A stretch of 64,000 nt of DNA, taken from positions 248,001 through 312,000 of the forward strand of contig JASBSS010000001.1 of assembly GCA_030148805.1 (NCBI GenBank). Reading direction: 5' to 3'. Under the pieces are notes generated by a model, which did no database searches, had not been told where the DNA came from, and saw only the letters and a program-made list of their open reading frames with translations. The translations under genes and the position numbers were made by a program. Shown here one piece after another: positions 16,843 through 25,560 of this stretch. The stretch's first letter is position 1. Each line of letters begins with the position of its first letter. This stretch comes from Thiogranum sp. (GTDB lineage Bacteria; Pseudomonadota; Gammaproteobacteria; DSM-19610).

Positions 16843-18195
16843 TCAACCGCAATCGCTTTCGTTCTTGTATTGATTCAACCGGTTGTAAACGGTTTTCAGA
16901 CTGATGCCGAGACTCTGCGCGGTCCGGCGTTTGCTGCCCTGGAAATAGTCCAGCGTGGCCTCGATCAAGCGCCGTTCGACGTCCTCCAGCGTATCGCCGA
17001 TGGCGAACGCGGTGGCCGAATCACCGTCGCGGTACCCGCTATCGCCGAATGCGGGCAGGCTGGCCGGTGAAATTTCCTCTGCGTCGCTCAAGAGATAAGC
17101 GCGGGCGATAAAGTTTTTCAGCTCACGAACATTCCCGGGCCAGTGATACTCGTTCAGCCTGTCGATCGTCGGCGTCGGCAGTATGCGCCGCGTGCCCTGC
17201 TCTCGGTTGTGTTGACTCAGAAAATAGCGCGCCAGCAGCTCCGTATCGCCCCGGCGCTCCCGCAGCGGGGGCACGTTGAGGGGGAAACCGGACAAGCGGA
17301 AAAAAAGATCCTTGCGAAAACCGCCCTGCGCCAACACGGTCTGCGGTTTGCGGTTGGTCGCCGCGATCACCCGGACGTCGACGTCTATCTCGCCCGTACC
17401 CCCCAGCCGGACCAGTTTCCCGGTCTCCAGGACGCGTAACAGATTGACCTGCAACTCCGCGGGCATTTCTGTGACTTCGTCCAGAAAAAGCGTGCCGCCG
17501 GCGGCTCTTTCGAAATAGCCGATATGCCGCCGGTTGGCACCGGTGAAACTTCCCTTTTCGTGTCCGAACAGTTCCGAGCCGACCAGGGAAGGAGCCAGGG
17601 CACCACAGTTGAGCGCCAGGTAGGGGCGGTCGCGCCGATGGCTCAACTCGTGCACGGCGCGACCGACCAGATCCTTGCCGGTACCGCTTTCGCCACAGAC
17701 CAGTACCGACGTCTCGGTGGGCGCGACTTTTTCTATCAGGGTATAGAGCTCGCGCATGGCCGGCGAGGCCCCGACCAGCGGACCGAACGCCGCGGGATTG
17801 CCCGCATCGTCGATCATGCGGATCGCCTCCGGGTGCGAGGCCTGCAGCCGCACGCGCGTGAGCAGACGCCGCAAATGCCCCAGATCCAGCGGCTTGGTCA
17901 GATAATCGATGGTCCGCATGCGCAGCGCCTCGATGGCGGTATCGACACTCGCGTAGCCGGTTATCAGTATCACCTGGGTGTTCAGGGTCGCGGTGACCTC
18001 GCGGATCAACTCCAGGCCGGTGCCGTCGGGCAACGCCAGGTCCACCAACAGCAGATCGGGCTCGCACGCGCGCAGGGCGTCCCGCGCCTGCGCCAGCGAT
18101 CCGGTGACGGTCACCTCAAAGCCTTCCTGTCGCACGATCTCCGCCACCGCCGGGGCAAGGATCTCGTCGTCGTCCACCAATAGAGTGCGTAACAT
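16843..18195 (-). CDS. NtrC-family sigma-54 response regulator, second copy
   Basis: Paralogue of the regulator at 13934, 450 residues from ATG 18195 (a TTG four codons earlier is possible). The receiver has Asp8-10 and phospho-acceptor Asp52 in LLLVDLALPDG. The AAA+ domain has Walker A GESGTGKD and GGTLFLDEV, with the sigma-54 loop GSFTGA. The Fis-type HTH SKRRTAQSLGISLKTVYNRL is nearly the same as in the first copy. The two recognition helices are so alike that they may bind the same palindromes. No dedicated kinase gene is adjacent. Confidence 0.93.
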   Translation of the reverse strand: MLRTLLVDDDEILAPAVAEIVRQEGFEVTVTGSLAQARDALRACEPDLLLVDLALPDGTGLELIREVTATLNTQVILITGYASVDTAIEALRMRTIDYLTKPLDLGHLRRLLTRVRLQASHPEAIRMIDDAGNPAAFGPLVGASPAMRELYTLIEKVAPTETSVLVCGESGTGKDLVGRAVHELSHRRDRPYLALNCGALAPSLVGSELFGHEKGSFTGANRRHIGYFERAAGGTLFLDEVTEMPAELQVNLLRVLETGKLVRLGGTGEIDVDVRVIAATNRKPQTVLAQGGFRKDLFFRLSGFPLNVPPLRERRGDTELLARYFLSQHNREQGTRRILPTPTIDRLNEYHWPGNVRELKNFIARAYLLSDAEEISPASLPAFGDSGYRDGDSATAFAIGDTLEDVERRLIEATLDYFQGSKRRTAQSLGISLKTVYNRLNQYKNESDCG

Positions 18196-18572
18196 CAAGC
18201 GTCCCAATATTGCCCAGCGAATAGCATCACATACCCGTTGTCGAGGCTGTTTGCCAAATGAGGTTGCGCCCCTGCCGGCCCCCCCAGCCCGGGGGCGCCC
18301 CCTGCACCGTAGGTATTCGAATATTTATAGCAAAATCATATAATAATGGAACCCCTCCCCGGTCGGAGGAAGGTCTATAATTTTTACGTCGGCGCATCTT
18401 CAATCACCACTGGCGCAACCGTGCAAAACGGCGCCGGAGAACACAGGATATTGTGATTTATCAATGCACCGATTGCGCCGACTTGCGCAAATAGGGTTAG
18501 CAGACACCCACGACGCCCGCGGGCGACGCGCCCCTCGGGCCGTGACGGAACCCATGCAAGGAGAATCCGACC
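18196..18572. other. Gap upstream of cfa with AT-rich promoter-like segment
   Basis: No gene is seen. The middle part (about 18310-18385) is AT-rich within a GC-rich background. It holds two TATAAT hexamers, at 18339-18344 and 18376-18381, neither with a convincing -35. ATTGTGATTTATCAAT (about 18450-18465) is an imperfect palindrome with one good FNR-like half-site (ATCAA). A good AAGGAG ribosome site precedes ATG 18573. Confidence 0.35.
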
Positions 18573-19766
18573 ATGACCAACGCCGACAGTTTTGGCGACA
18601 TCGGTAGCCCCGATCGCATCCGTCAACCCGAAACGCGGCCCCCGGCCCTGCTCACCGAGCTGCTGGAAGGCACCGGGGTGCGCTTCAACGGTGACGCACC
18701 CTGGGACATTCAGGTTCGGGATGCGCAAACCTATCAGCGGATTCTTACCCGCGGCTCGCTGGGCTTCGGCGAGGCGTACATGGACGAACTCTGGGACTGT
18801 CCTCAACTCGACGTCATGCTCACCCGCCTGTTGCGCGCCGACATCAATGGAAAAGTCCGCAGTCTTCCGCGGCTGAGATTGTGGCTCGGCGTCGCGGCGG
18901 CCGCCGCCAGCCGGCAGCTTATCAATCCGCAATCCCTGCGCCGCGCCTTCGCCGTCGGCGAGCGGCACTACGATATCGGCAACGATCTGTTCGAGGCGAT
19001 GCTCGACCCCAGCCTGTCCTACAGCTGTGGCTACTGGGCGCACGCCGGTGACCTGGAGCAGGCTCAGCGCCACAAGCTGGACATGATCTGCCGCAAACTC
19101 GAACTCAAGGCCGGAGAAAAGCTGCTGGACATCGGCTGCGGGTGGGGTGGCCTGGCGCGACACGCGGCCGCGCATTTTGGCGTCGAGGTCTTCGGCATCA
19201 CGGTCTCGCGCGAGCAGCTGAAGCTGGCGCGGGAGCGCTGCGACGGCCTCGCGGCAAGCTTCGCGTTGAAGGACTACCGCGAATTGGACGGTCGGTTCGA
19301 CAAGATCGTTTCCGTGGGCATGTTCGAGCACGTGGGGCCGAAGAACTACGGTGTGTTCTTCGAGCGTATCAAAGAGCTGCTAGAGCCCGAGGGCTTGTTC
19401 CTGCTGCACACCATCGGCGACAGTGAAACCAGCGGCAATACCGACCCCTGGATCGAAAAGTATATTTTCCCCAACGGCAACCTGCCCTCCGCCCAGCAGA
19501 TCGCGCGGGCGCTGGAGCCCGGCCTGCTGATCCGGGACTGGCACGAGTTCGGCACCGATTACGATCGCACCCTGATGGCCTGGTGGTCGAACTTCGAGCG
19601 CGCGTGGCCGGAGTTGCGCCATCACTACAGCCAAAGGTTCTACCGGATGTGGAAGTATTATCTGCACGCCTGCGCGGCCAGTTTCCGCTCGGGCCAGTCA
19701 CAATTGTGGCAGATCGTGCTGTCGCATCGCGGCCGGCGGTTGCAATACCGTTCGCTGCGGCCCTGA
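18573..19766 (+). CDS. cfa: Cyclopropane-fatty-acyl-phospholipid synthase
   Basis: SAM-dependent methyltransferase of 397 residues that adds a methylene bridge to unsaturated acyl chains of membrane phospholipids. The N-terminal domain (GVRFNGDAPWDIQVRDAQTY, SLGFGEAYMDELWD) is the Cfa lipid-binding part. The catalytic domain has ERHYDIGNDLFEAMLDP, SAM motif LLDIGCGWGGLARHAA, GITVSREQLKLA and SVGMFEHVGPKNY. Length and motif order match E. coli Cfa. It is a single gene with its own promoter region, and is typical of stationary-phase or acid-stress membranes. Confidence 0.95.
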   Translation: MTNADSFGDIGSPDRIRQPETRPPALLTELLEGTGVRFNGDAPWDIQVRDAQTYQRILTRGSLGFGEAYMDELWDCPQLDVMLTRLLRADINGKVRSLPRLRLWLGVAAAAASRQLINPQSLRRAFAVGERHYDIGNDLFEAMLDPSLSYSCGYWAHAGDLEQAQRHKLDMICRKLELKAGEKLLDIGCGWGGLARHAAAHFGVEVFGITVSREQLKLARERCDGLAASFALKDYRELDGRFDKIVSVGMFEHVGPKNYGVFFERIKELLEPEGLFLLHTIGDSETSGNTDPWIEKYIFPNGNLPSAQQIARALEPGLLIRDWHEFGTDYDRTLMAWWSNFERAWPELRHHYSQRFYRMWKYYLHACAASFRSGQSQLWQIVLSHRGRRLQYRSLRP

Positions 19767-19785
19767 GACCTTGAAGCTGGCACCC

Positions 19786-20097
19786 ATGTCCCCTCCAGGC
19801 CCTGAACCCGAGATCCAACCAGGATCGCCGCCCGAGGCGCCGCCGACGGAACGCCCGCTCGGGGTTCCTCCGGACAACCCCACGGAGGTACCTCAGCCCC
19901 CTGAGGAAACCCCGTCCGAGGCGCCCCCGGAACTTCCGCCGCAAACGCCCGCCGAGGTCCCGCCCCCGCGCGCCGCGGGTCAGCCAGCCCCCGGCCAGGG
20001 AATCGCCACGACCTCGGCCAGCGCCTGCCCGCCGTATCGGCCACTCCCTGATTTCCACGCCAGCTGCGGCTGCGCTGCGCCATCTCGGCGGGGGTGA
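19786..20097 (+). CDS. Short Pro/Glu-rich protein, doubtful
   Basis: Open frame of 103 residues starting 19 bp after cfa. The first 65 residues are built of short PPE/PPP units (PPEAPPTERPLGVPP, PPEETPSEAPPELPP), and the rest is unlike the start. Short proline-rich hypothetical proteins of this style occur in other proteobacteria, and the codon pattern of the repeat part is regular. There is no strong ribosome site at ATG 19786. The opposite strand also carries open frames here, so coding is not certain. No function can be given. Confidence 0.4.
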   Translation: MSPPGPEPEIQPGSPPEAPPTERPLGVPPDNPTEVPQPPEETPSEAPPELPPQTPAEVPPPRAAGQPAPGQGIATTSASACPPYRPLPDFHASCGCAAPSRRG

Positions 20098-20156
20098 CCC
20101 CATCACCGGCTTGGCGGACCCAAGCCCCCACCCACGGTACCCTGGCCCGTCGCTGC

Positions 20157-21950
20157 TCAGTCCTTGTGCGGCAGCAACTCGGCGGCGAACTGGCGAATGG
20201 AGTTGGCCACAACGCCTTTGGCCTCGGCGTCGCCCTTCAACAAGGCGCCCAAATAGGCTTTGGCCTGCTTCAGCGAAATGTGCGGTGGCAGCGGCGGCAC
20301 GCTGGGATCGGTGTAGACCTCGAGCACCACGGGCCGGTCGGCGCGCAGCGCTTCGTCCCAGGCGGCGCCAATCTGCTCCGGCCGGTCCACCCGCAGGCCC
20401 CGCAAGCCAAGCATCTCGGCATACTCGGCGTAGGGAAAGTCGGGAAGCGCCTGGGAGCTTTCCCATTTCGGGTCGCCACCGAGCACCCGCTGTTCCCAGG
20501 TGACCTGATTGAGATCGCGATTGTTGAGCACGGCGATGATCAGATGGGGCCGATCCCATTGCTGCCAGTACTTGGCGATGGTGATCAGCTCACTGTTGCC
20601 GTTCATCTGCATGGCGCCGTCACCCACCAGGGCGATGACCGGCCTTTCGGGAAAGGCGAACTTGGCGGCGATGGCGTAGGGAACGCCGGGCCCCATGCTG
20701 GCCAGATTCCCCGACAGCGAGGCCATCATGCCCCGGCGCAGCCGCAGATCGCGGGCGTACCAGTTGGCGGCGGAGCCTGAATCCGAGGCCAGAATGCATC
20801 GCTCCGGCAGCCGCTGGGACAATTCCCAGAACAAGCGCTGCGGATTGATCGGGTCGGCCGGCTGATGGGCGCGCTCTTCCAGCGTGCGCCACCAACGGGC
20901 CACCTTGTTCTCGATCCGCTCGACCCAGTCACGCTGGGACTTGCGCTTGAGCTTCGGAATCAGGGCGCGCAGCGTCAGCGCGCTGTCGCCCACCAGGGCG
21001 AGTTCCATCGGATAGCGAAGACTGAGCATGCGGCCGTCGATGTCGATCTGGACCCCGCGCGCCTGCCCTTCCTCGGGGAGAAACTCTGAATAGGGAAAGC
21101 CCGAGCCCACCATCAACAAGGTATCGCACTGGGTCATGAGGTCGTAGCTCGGCTCGGTCCCGAGCAGCCCGATGGAGCCGGTCACGAACGGCAGGTCATC
21201 GGGCACCGCGGCCTTGCCCAGCAGCGCCTTCGCCACGCCCGCGCCGAGCAGCTGCGCCACCTCGATGACCTCGTCGGTGGCGTTCAACGCGCCAGCACCG
21301 ACCAGTATCGCCACCCGCTCGCCCGCGTTCAGGATCTCGGCGGCCCGCTCGAGGTCGGCCTCGGCGGGCAGCACCTGCGGCACGCAATAACCGGTACCGG
21401 AATGGACCGAGCCGTGGACCCGCGGCGGCTGGGTAACCGCCGCCGCCTCCTGCACGTCGTTGGGGATGATCACACAGGTGACCGTACGCATGACCCGGGC
21501 GGTGCGCACGGCGCGATCGATGACATGGCGCATCTGCGCCGGTGAGCTGACCATTTGCACATACTCGTGGGCGACATCCTTGAACAGCGCCGGCAGGTCG
21601 ACTTCCTGCAGATAGTTGCTACCCAGCGCACTGCGTGGCTGCTGGCCGACGATGGCCACCACCGGTTGGTGATCGAGCTTGGCATCATACAGGCCGTTGA
21701 GCAGATGAATGGCGCCGGGACCGGAGGTCGCCAGGCAGACCCCCACTTCACCGCTGAACTTGGCGTGGGCGCAGGCCATGAACGCGGCCATTTCCTCGTG
21801 ACGCGACTGCACGAAACGCAGCTTCCGGCCTTCGGCCCGTTCGAACGCCCCCATAATGCCGTTGATGCCATCCCCCGGATAGCCGTATATCTGGCTGATG
21901 CCCCACTCCTGCAGTCTGTTCAGAAGAAAATCCGCCGTTGTGTCGCTCAT
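20157..21950 (-). CDS. Thiamine diphosphate-dependent enzyme (pyruvate oxidase/acetolactate synthase type)
   Basis: ThDP enzyme of 597 residues. The PYR domain (about 1-170) has the cofactor-activating Glu in SRHEEMAAFM and ATSGPGAIHLLNG. A central domain (about 190-335) follows, then the PP domain with the ThDP motif GDGAMQMNGNSELI ending in LNNRDLN. It most resembles proteins annotated as thiamine pyrophosphate-requiring or pyruvate dehydrogenase (quinone)-like; the substrate cannot be fixed from sequence. The C-terminal ~60 residues (QAKAYLGALLKGDAEAKGVV) do not clearly form the membrane helix of E. coli PoxB. The start at 21950 has GGAGG upstream and is preferred to 22073. Confidence 0.88.
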   Translation of the reverse strand: MSDTTADFLLNRLQEWGISQIYGYPGDGINGIMGAFERAEGRKLRFVQSRHEEMAAFMACAHAKFSGEVGVCLATSGPGAIHLLNGLYDAKLDHQPVVAIVGQQPRSALGSNYLQEVDLPALFKDVAHEYVQMVSSPAQMRHVIDRAVRTARVMRTVTCVIIPNDVQEAAAVTQPPRVHGSVHSGTGYCVPQVLPAEADLERAAEILNAGERVAILVGAGALNATDEVIEVAQLLGAGVAKALLGKAAVPDDLPFVTGSIGLLGTEPSYDLMTQCDTLLMVGSGFPYSEFLPEEGQARGVQIDIDGRMLSLRYPMELALVGDSALTLRALIPKLKRKSQRDWVERIENKVARWWRTLEERAHQPADPINPQRLFWELSQRLPERCILASDSGSAANWYARDLRLRRGMMASLSGNLASMGPGVPYAIAAKFAFPERPVIALVGDGAMQMNGNSELITIAKYWQQWDRPHLIIAVLNNRDLNQVTWEQRVLGGDPKWESSQALPDFPYAEYAEMLGLRGLRVDRPEQIGAAWDEALRADRPVVLEVYTDPSVPPLPPHISLKQAKAYLGALLKGDAEAKGVVANSIRQFAAELLPHKD

Positions 21951-22180
21951 CAGAAGTGCCTCCGTTTCCCGTGTGCCCCGCGCGGGCGCCGGGCTTCGAT
22001 ATGTCGTTTCTTCACCGCCTGAGCCGCCGCGCCATGGGACGGATACACAGACCCCTGAGGGTAGTGGGACCACTCGGGTAGGCGCGGTTCCACGTGCGCT
22101 GCCCCTTTTCCGGCACCGGCCGCCAAATATACTGGTAAAAAAAAGCTGAAGTTGGCTGCTTGAGTCTGGCTACCAGGTCC

Positions 22181-22708
22181 TTACACCGTCCCTACCGCAT
22201 CGCGACTGCTTCTTTGCAGTATTTCGAGCACTCGCTGGGCCTCGCGGTGAGTGCGCGCATAGACCAGGACGAACCAACGATTGCATCGTAGGGCATCCAT
22301 GGCATGCAGCACGACCCGGTCGTGATCCGGCCGTAGCGTGATCAGGCCGGCGACGAACAGCCCCGCGAGCGTTCCGAGGAAGGCCAGCGCCAAGGCGGTA
22401 TAGAACGGATTGTCGGCAAAAGGCGGCACGCCTGTCAGGGTGAAAATACCCGCCGCCAGAAAACCGGTGACCAGACCGGCGGCACCCAGGATGATATGGG
22501 TTCTCGCCAGCGTAGTGGCAATACCCCTGGTTTCGGGTTCCAGCTTTTTCTCCACATGGCGCGCGTGGGGTGCGAGCACGCTGATTTGCTCGGCGCTGAT
22601 ATTCAGACTGGCGATGAGCGAGCTGACGGCCGCCTGCGCCTGTGCGGCGTCGTCAAACGCGGCGCCGGCACGCGACGGATAGGTCTCGCCGGTGAGTTTG
22701 GATTTCAT
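22181..22708 (-). CDS. Small membrane protein, general-stress 17M-like N-terminus
   Basis: Protein of 175 residues. The N-terminus (YPSRAGAAFDDAAQAQAAVSSLIASLNISAEQISVLAP) has the pattern of the short soluble domain of Bacillus YflT/GsiB-linked stress proteins, in which a residue pair is followed by a helix. Two membrane helices follow (about 70-93 and 103-125), then a C-terminal cytoplasmic domain (HDRVVLHAMDAL...FVLVYARTHREAQRVLEIL) resembling the same fold repeated. The start at 22708 has AGAGG eight bases upstream. It lies 32 bp after another small membrane protein gene and is probably co-transcribed. No specific function is known to me. Confidence 0.75.
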   Translation of the reverse strand: MKSKLTGETYPSRAGAAFDDAAQAQAAVSSLIASLNISAEQISVLAPHARHVEKKLEPETRGIATTLARTHIILGAAGLVTGFLAAGIFTLTGVPPFADNPFYTALALAFLGTLAGLFVAGLITLRPDHDRVVLHAMDALRCNRWFVLVYARTHREAQRVLEILQRSSRDAVGTV

Positions 22709-22740
22709 CTTACGGGCCTCTTTCAACATGGGAACTTCCG

Positions 22741-23028
22741 CTACGCAGCGAGGCGGGAGGCGCGGTGCGGCTGCTTCCAGTACAACAGGAATCCCGCGGG
22801 AATGTGAACCAGGCCGAAACCGAGCACCAGGCCGAGCAGCCAGTCGAGCGGCTTGTCCGGTTGCGCGATGACAACGAGCAGCACCGCGGCTGCGAGTCCG
22901 GCGAGGACGAAAAACCGTCGAATCGCCTTCGACCGGTCCCGCAGATGGCAAAAGAGATAAGCATGGGTATACGCGGTGGCCAGCACCACAACCGCAAGTA
23001 TCACCCATTCCTGAGCCAGGTACGTCAT
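22741..23028 (-). CDS. Small three-helix membrane protein
   Basis: Protein of 95 residues with three hydrophobic stretches: residues 8-26 (WVILAVVVLATAYTHAYLF), 38-54 (FFVLAGLAAAVLLVVIA) and 62-82 (WLLGLVLGFGLVHIPAGFLLY). HLRDRSKAIRR forms a basic loop between the first two. I do not recognise the family. The start ATG 23028 has GGTGG about 6 bp upstream; a longer frame to 23085 lacks a comparable site. It precedes the stress-like membrane protein at 22181 on the same strand. Confidence 0.7.
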   Translation of the reverse strand: MTYLAQEWVILAVVVLATAYTHAYLFCHLRDRSKAIRRFFVLAGLAAAVLLVVIAQPDKPLDWLLGLVLGFGLVHIPAGFLLYWKQPHRASRLAA

Positions 23029-23173
23029 CGGCTTGCCACCCTGGTACTGAGGGGATCTCTTCCCCTCGCTGCAACTGGGATGCAAAAATTTAACTCCCTG
23101 CGCGCCCCAGTCCTATCGGAAGGGCCTGAGACCCCTGTAGTCAGCGGACTACACAAGCCCGCCGGCTCCCCGG

Positions 23174-23434
23174 TCAGTGGTTTCGCAAAGCGTCGATCAG
23201 CTCGCCTTTGGTCATTTTCGAACGGCCGCTGATACCGACCTTGCGCGCCTGGTGGTACAATTGCGCCTTGTCCCACTCCTCATAGCGCTGAGCGTGTCCG
23301 CCTTTACGAGCGCTCTGCGATCGATCCGAATTGGCGATGCGGGCGGCTTTCTCCTTGCTCAGCCCCTTGCGCCGCAATGCCTCATACTGCTCGTCGTCTT
23401 TGATTTGAGAGCCGTGTTTGTGTCCGGGAACCAT
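23174..23434 (-). CDS. Small basic protein with Rho_N/SAP-like C-terminus
   Basis: Protein of 86 residues. The N-terminal half, HKHGSQIKDDEQYEALRRKG then SKEKAARIANS, matches small conserved hypothetical proteins often annotated as Rho termination factor-like. The C-terminal ~35 residues (LYHQARKVGISGRSKMTKGE and LIDAL) form a Rho_N/SAP-like helix-extended loop-helix, a nucleic-acid-binding fold. The C-terminus of the first Ku protein (24583-25560) ends with nearly the same motif. The start ATG 23434 has AGGAG upstream. A sigma-54-like promoter lies 40 bp upstream. Confidence 0.8.
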   Translation of the reverse strand: MVPGHKHGSQIKDDEQYEALRRKGLSKEKAARIANSDRSQSARKGGHAQRYEEWDKAQLYHQARKVGISGRSKMTKGELIDALRNH

Positions 23435-23475
23435 GGCGTTTCTCCTCTGGATTGAGTTCGGTCCCCTGGGCTTAC

Positions 23476-23489
23476 GCATAATCCGTGCC
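23476..23489 (-). promoter_or_regulatory. Possible sigma-54 promoter of the Rho_N-like gene
   Basis: Minus-strand CGGCACGGATTATGCG has GG-N10-GC spacing and GGCACG intact, but ATGC instead of TTGC and C for the first T. The start site would be near 23464, 30 bp before the ATG. No TTACA/TGTAA palindrome is seen upstream. Confidence 0.45.
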
Positions 23490-23659
23490 GCGAGGCTTAG
23501 TTAACTGATCCCGCTCGCGATTACCTTGCTCAGCCATACTCAGCCGCGGTTTCATTGCGCGGTATCGGGGTAATAGGCGCCAACGCCGGTGGAAATGACC
23601 CTCTCCCGGGCCCGCCTCAGGAGCCTGCTATTATCGATGGGGAGCAGGAAGGAGGCCCC

Positions 23660-24556
23660 ATGCAGTCCCGGAAACCGGTCTACGTCGGCGTCAGCGGGTG
23701 GAGCTATGCGCACTGGCGCGGCGGCCGCTTCTATCCGCAGGACCTGCCGCGGACGCGCGAGCTCGAGTACATCACCCGCCGCTTTCCGTCCTTGGAGATC
23801 AATGCGTCGTTCTACTCGCTGCTACGACCGGCCACCTACCGCAAATACCACCGACTGTCGCCCGAGGGTTTCGTCTACGCGGTGAAGGGAGGCCGTTTCA
23901 TCACTCACAACAAGAAGCTCACCGAGATCACCACACCCTTGGCGAATTTCTTTGCCTCCGGTGTTCTGCGCCTGGAGGAGAAACTCGGCCCGATTCTCTG
24001 GCAGTTGCCCGACCAGCGCATCGCGCCCGAAGCCATAGCCGCCTTTCTCGAACTGTTACCCAAGTCGACCAATGCCGCCTCGAAACTCGCCAGACGGCAC
24101 GATCGGCGGGTAAGCGGGCGGTCGTCCATGGTGGTGCACAGCGACCGCCCACTTCGCCACGTGCTGGAGGTACGCCACCGCGATTCGCTCGACGACGAGC
24201 TCGTGCGGCGCTGCCGGGAGCAGGCGGTCGCACTGGTGTTCTCCCATAGCGGCGACTGGCCTTATATCGAAGAGCTGACCAGCGACCTGGTCTATCTGCG
24301 CCTGCACGGTGCCCCGCGCACCTATGCCAGCGCTTACACCCGCGACCAACTGAGGGGCTGGGCCGCGCGGATTCGTACTTGGAACGATGGCGGGCAACCC
24401 ACGGGCGCCCCCAAGATCAGCCGACGGAAACGGCCGCCGGCGGACCAGCGGACGGTGTACGTCTACTTTGATAACGACAGTCGGGCACACGCACCCCGCA
24501 ACGCCGGGACACTCATGCAGCTGCTGGGCATCGGCACTGCGTCGGACGAGCCCTAG
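23660..24556 (+). CDS. DUF72 family protein (YecE-like)
   Basis: Protein of 298 residues of the DUF72 family, a TIM-barrel-like fold of unknown activity. The typical features are YVGVSGWSYAHWRGGRFYP at the start, EINASFYSLLRPATYRKYH, FVYAVKGGRFITH, PILWQLP, and the C-terminal YVYFDNDSRAHAPRNAGTLMQLL. The start at 23660 has a strong AAGGAGG; the frame further upstream is ignored. It converges on the ku gene with a 26-bp gap. DUF72 genes often lie near DNA-repair genes, but no role is established. Confidence 0.92.
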   Translation: MQSRKPVYVGVSGWSYAHWRGGRFYPQDLPRTRELEYITRRFPSLEINASFYSLLRPATYRKYHRLSPEGFVYAVKGGRFITHNKKLTEITTPLANFFASGVLRLEEKLGPILWQLPDQRIAPEAIAAFLELLPKSTNAASKLARRHDRRVSGRSSMVVHSDRPLRHVLEVRHRDSLDDELVRRCREQAVALVFSHSGDWPYIEELTSDLVYLRLHGAPRTYASAYTRDQLRGWAARIRTWNDGGQPTGAPKISRRKRPPADQRTVYVYFDNDSRAHAPRNAGTLMQLLGIGTASDEP

Positions 24557-24582
24557 CGTTAGCGGAGACCCGCGACGGTCTG

Positions 24583-25560
24583 TCACAGGCGCTTACTGAT
24601 CTCCTCGATCAACTGTCGCTTTGACATTTTGCTGCGACCTTGGATCCGCAGGCGTTTCGCCTGCTCGTACAGGGCCGCTTTCGGCTGATCACCCAGCCGC
24701 GGCGCCGACCGGCCGGCGGCGCGGACATCCTTGTCTGCCGACACAGTCCGCTTGCCCACCTTACCCTCAAGCCGTTGCTTGAGCACTTGCATCAGGTCGA
24801 TCACCTCCGCGCCGCCGCTGTCATCATGCCACGACTCTGGCGCGGCGTAGATGTCTTCACCGGCACTGAGTTTGCTTTCGACAAGTCGCAACAGGCGCGC
24901 CCGATAAGGGTTGCGCAAACTGTTCTTTGGCGGCCTTTCCGCCGCCAGGTCGGCGATCGCCGCGCGCAGCGACTTCTCCAGCCTGCTGTCGGCCTTGGCC
25001 GGCTCAGGCAGCCCGACTTCCCGAGGCGTGCGCAGTTCGTCGAGGAAGCGCAGGGTTTCAGCCCGTAGCAGGCCCTGGTGCGCACTGATGGCCACCAGGT
25101 GCTCCTTGTCCCGCAATACAAACGTCGCGATGCCGCTGCGGCCCAGCGCCCGCAGTGCCTCGGCCAGCAGGCGATAGGCTTTGAGCGCACCCTTGTCGGG
25201 CAGCAACAGATATTCCTTTTCGAAATGAATCGGCGCGATCTGATCGGCCGGCACGAAGAGCTTGAGGTCGATCTCGCGCGATTTGGCCGGCGCGACGGAC
25301 TCCAGTTCTTCGTCACTGAGCGTCACGTAATCGTTCTCGACGGGAAAACCCCGGATAATTTCGTCGTCCCCGATCGGTACGTCTTCCTCGCTGCACAAAT
25401 AGCGGCGCTCCAGCGGCACGCCGGCGGGCGAGACCAGCCGCAACGCCACATCCCGGGCGCGGTTGGCGATATACAACTTCACCGGAATGTTCACCAGGCC
25501 GAAGACGATGGAACCCCACCAAAACGGCCGCGGCAAAGAGTTGCTGGTCCTCTCAGGCAC
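24583..25560 (-). CDS. ku: Non-homologous end-joining protein Ku, with C-terminal SAP/Rho_N-like domain
   Basis: Bacterial Ku of 325 residues that would bind broken double-stranded DNA ends and recruit LigD. The beta-barrel core begins PFWWGSIVFGLVNIPVKLY, then RYLCSEEDVPIGDDEIIRGF and HFEKEYLLLPDKGALKAYRLL. After the core a basic linker leads to a 32-residue SAP/Rho_N-like end (LYEQAKRLRIQGRSKMSKRQ). It is the last gene of the ligD-zinc finger-ku-ku operon. It starts at GTG 25560, overlapping the preceding ku by 8 bp. The extended tail should strengthen DNA binding, by analogy with lysine-rich tails of other bacterial Ku proteins. Confidence 0.94.
   Translation of the reverse strand: MPERTSNSLPRPFWWGSIVFGLVNIPVKLYIANRARDVALRLVSPAGVPLERRYLCSEEDVPIGDDEIIRGFPVENDYVTLSDEELESVAPAKSREIDLKLFVPADQIAPIHFEKEYLLLPDKGALKAYRLLAEALRALGRSGIATFVLRDKEHLVAISAHQGLLRAETLRFLDELRTPREVGLPEPAKADSRLEKSLRAAIADLAAERPPKNSLRNPYRARLLRLVESKLSAGEDIYAAPESWHDDSGGAEVIDLMQVLKQRLEGKVGKRTVSADKDVRAAGRSAPRLGDQPKAALYEQAKRLRIQGRSKMSKRQLIEEISKRL

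Noticed and set aside
18348-18381. Sigma-E-type promoter (GGAACCC ... GTCTATAA) ahead of cfa
   Set aside because: Spacer of about 18 bp is longer than the 15-16 bp expected, and the -35 core is incomplete.
18415-18428. Sigma-54 promoter ahead of cfa (TGGCGCAACCGTGC)
   Set aside because: Spacing between GG and GC is 9, not 10, and the -24 box matches poorly.
18450-18465. FNR/Anr box ahead of cfa
   Set aside because: Only one half-site (ATCAA) is good; TTGTG matches TTGAT at three of five positions.
18384-19331. Minus-strand open frame of 315 residues
   Set aside because: Antisense to cfa, whose motifs are unmistakable.
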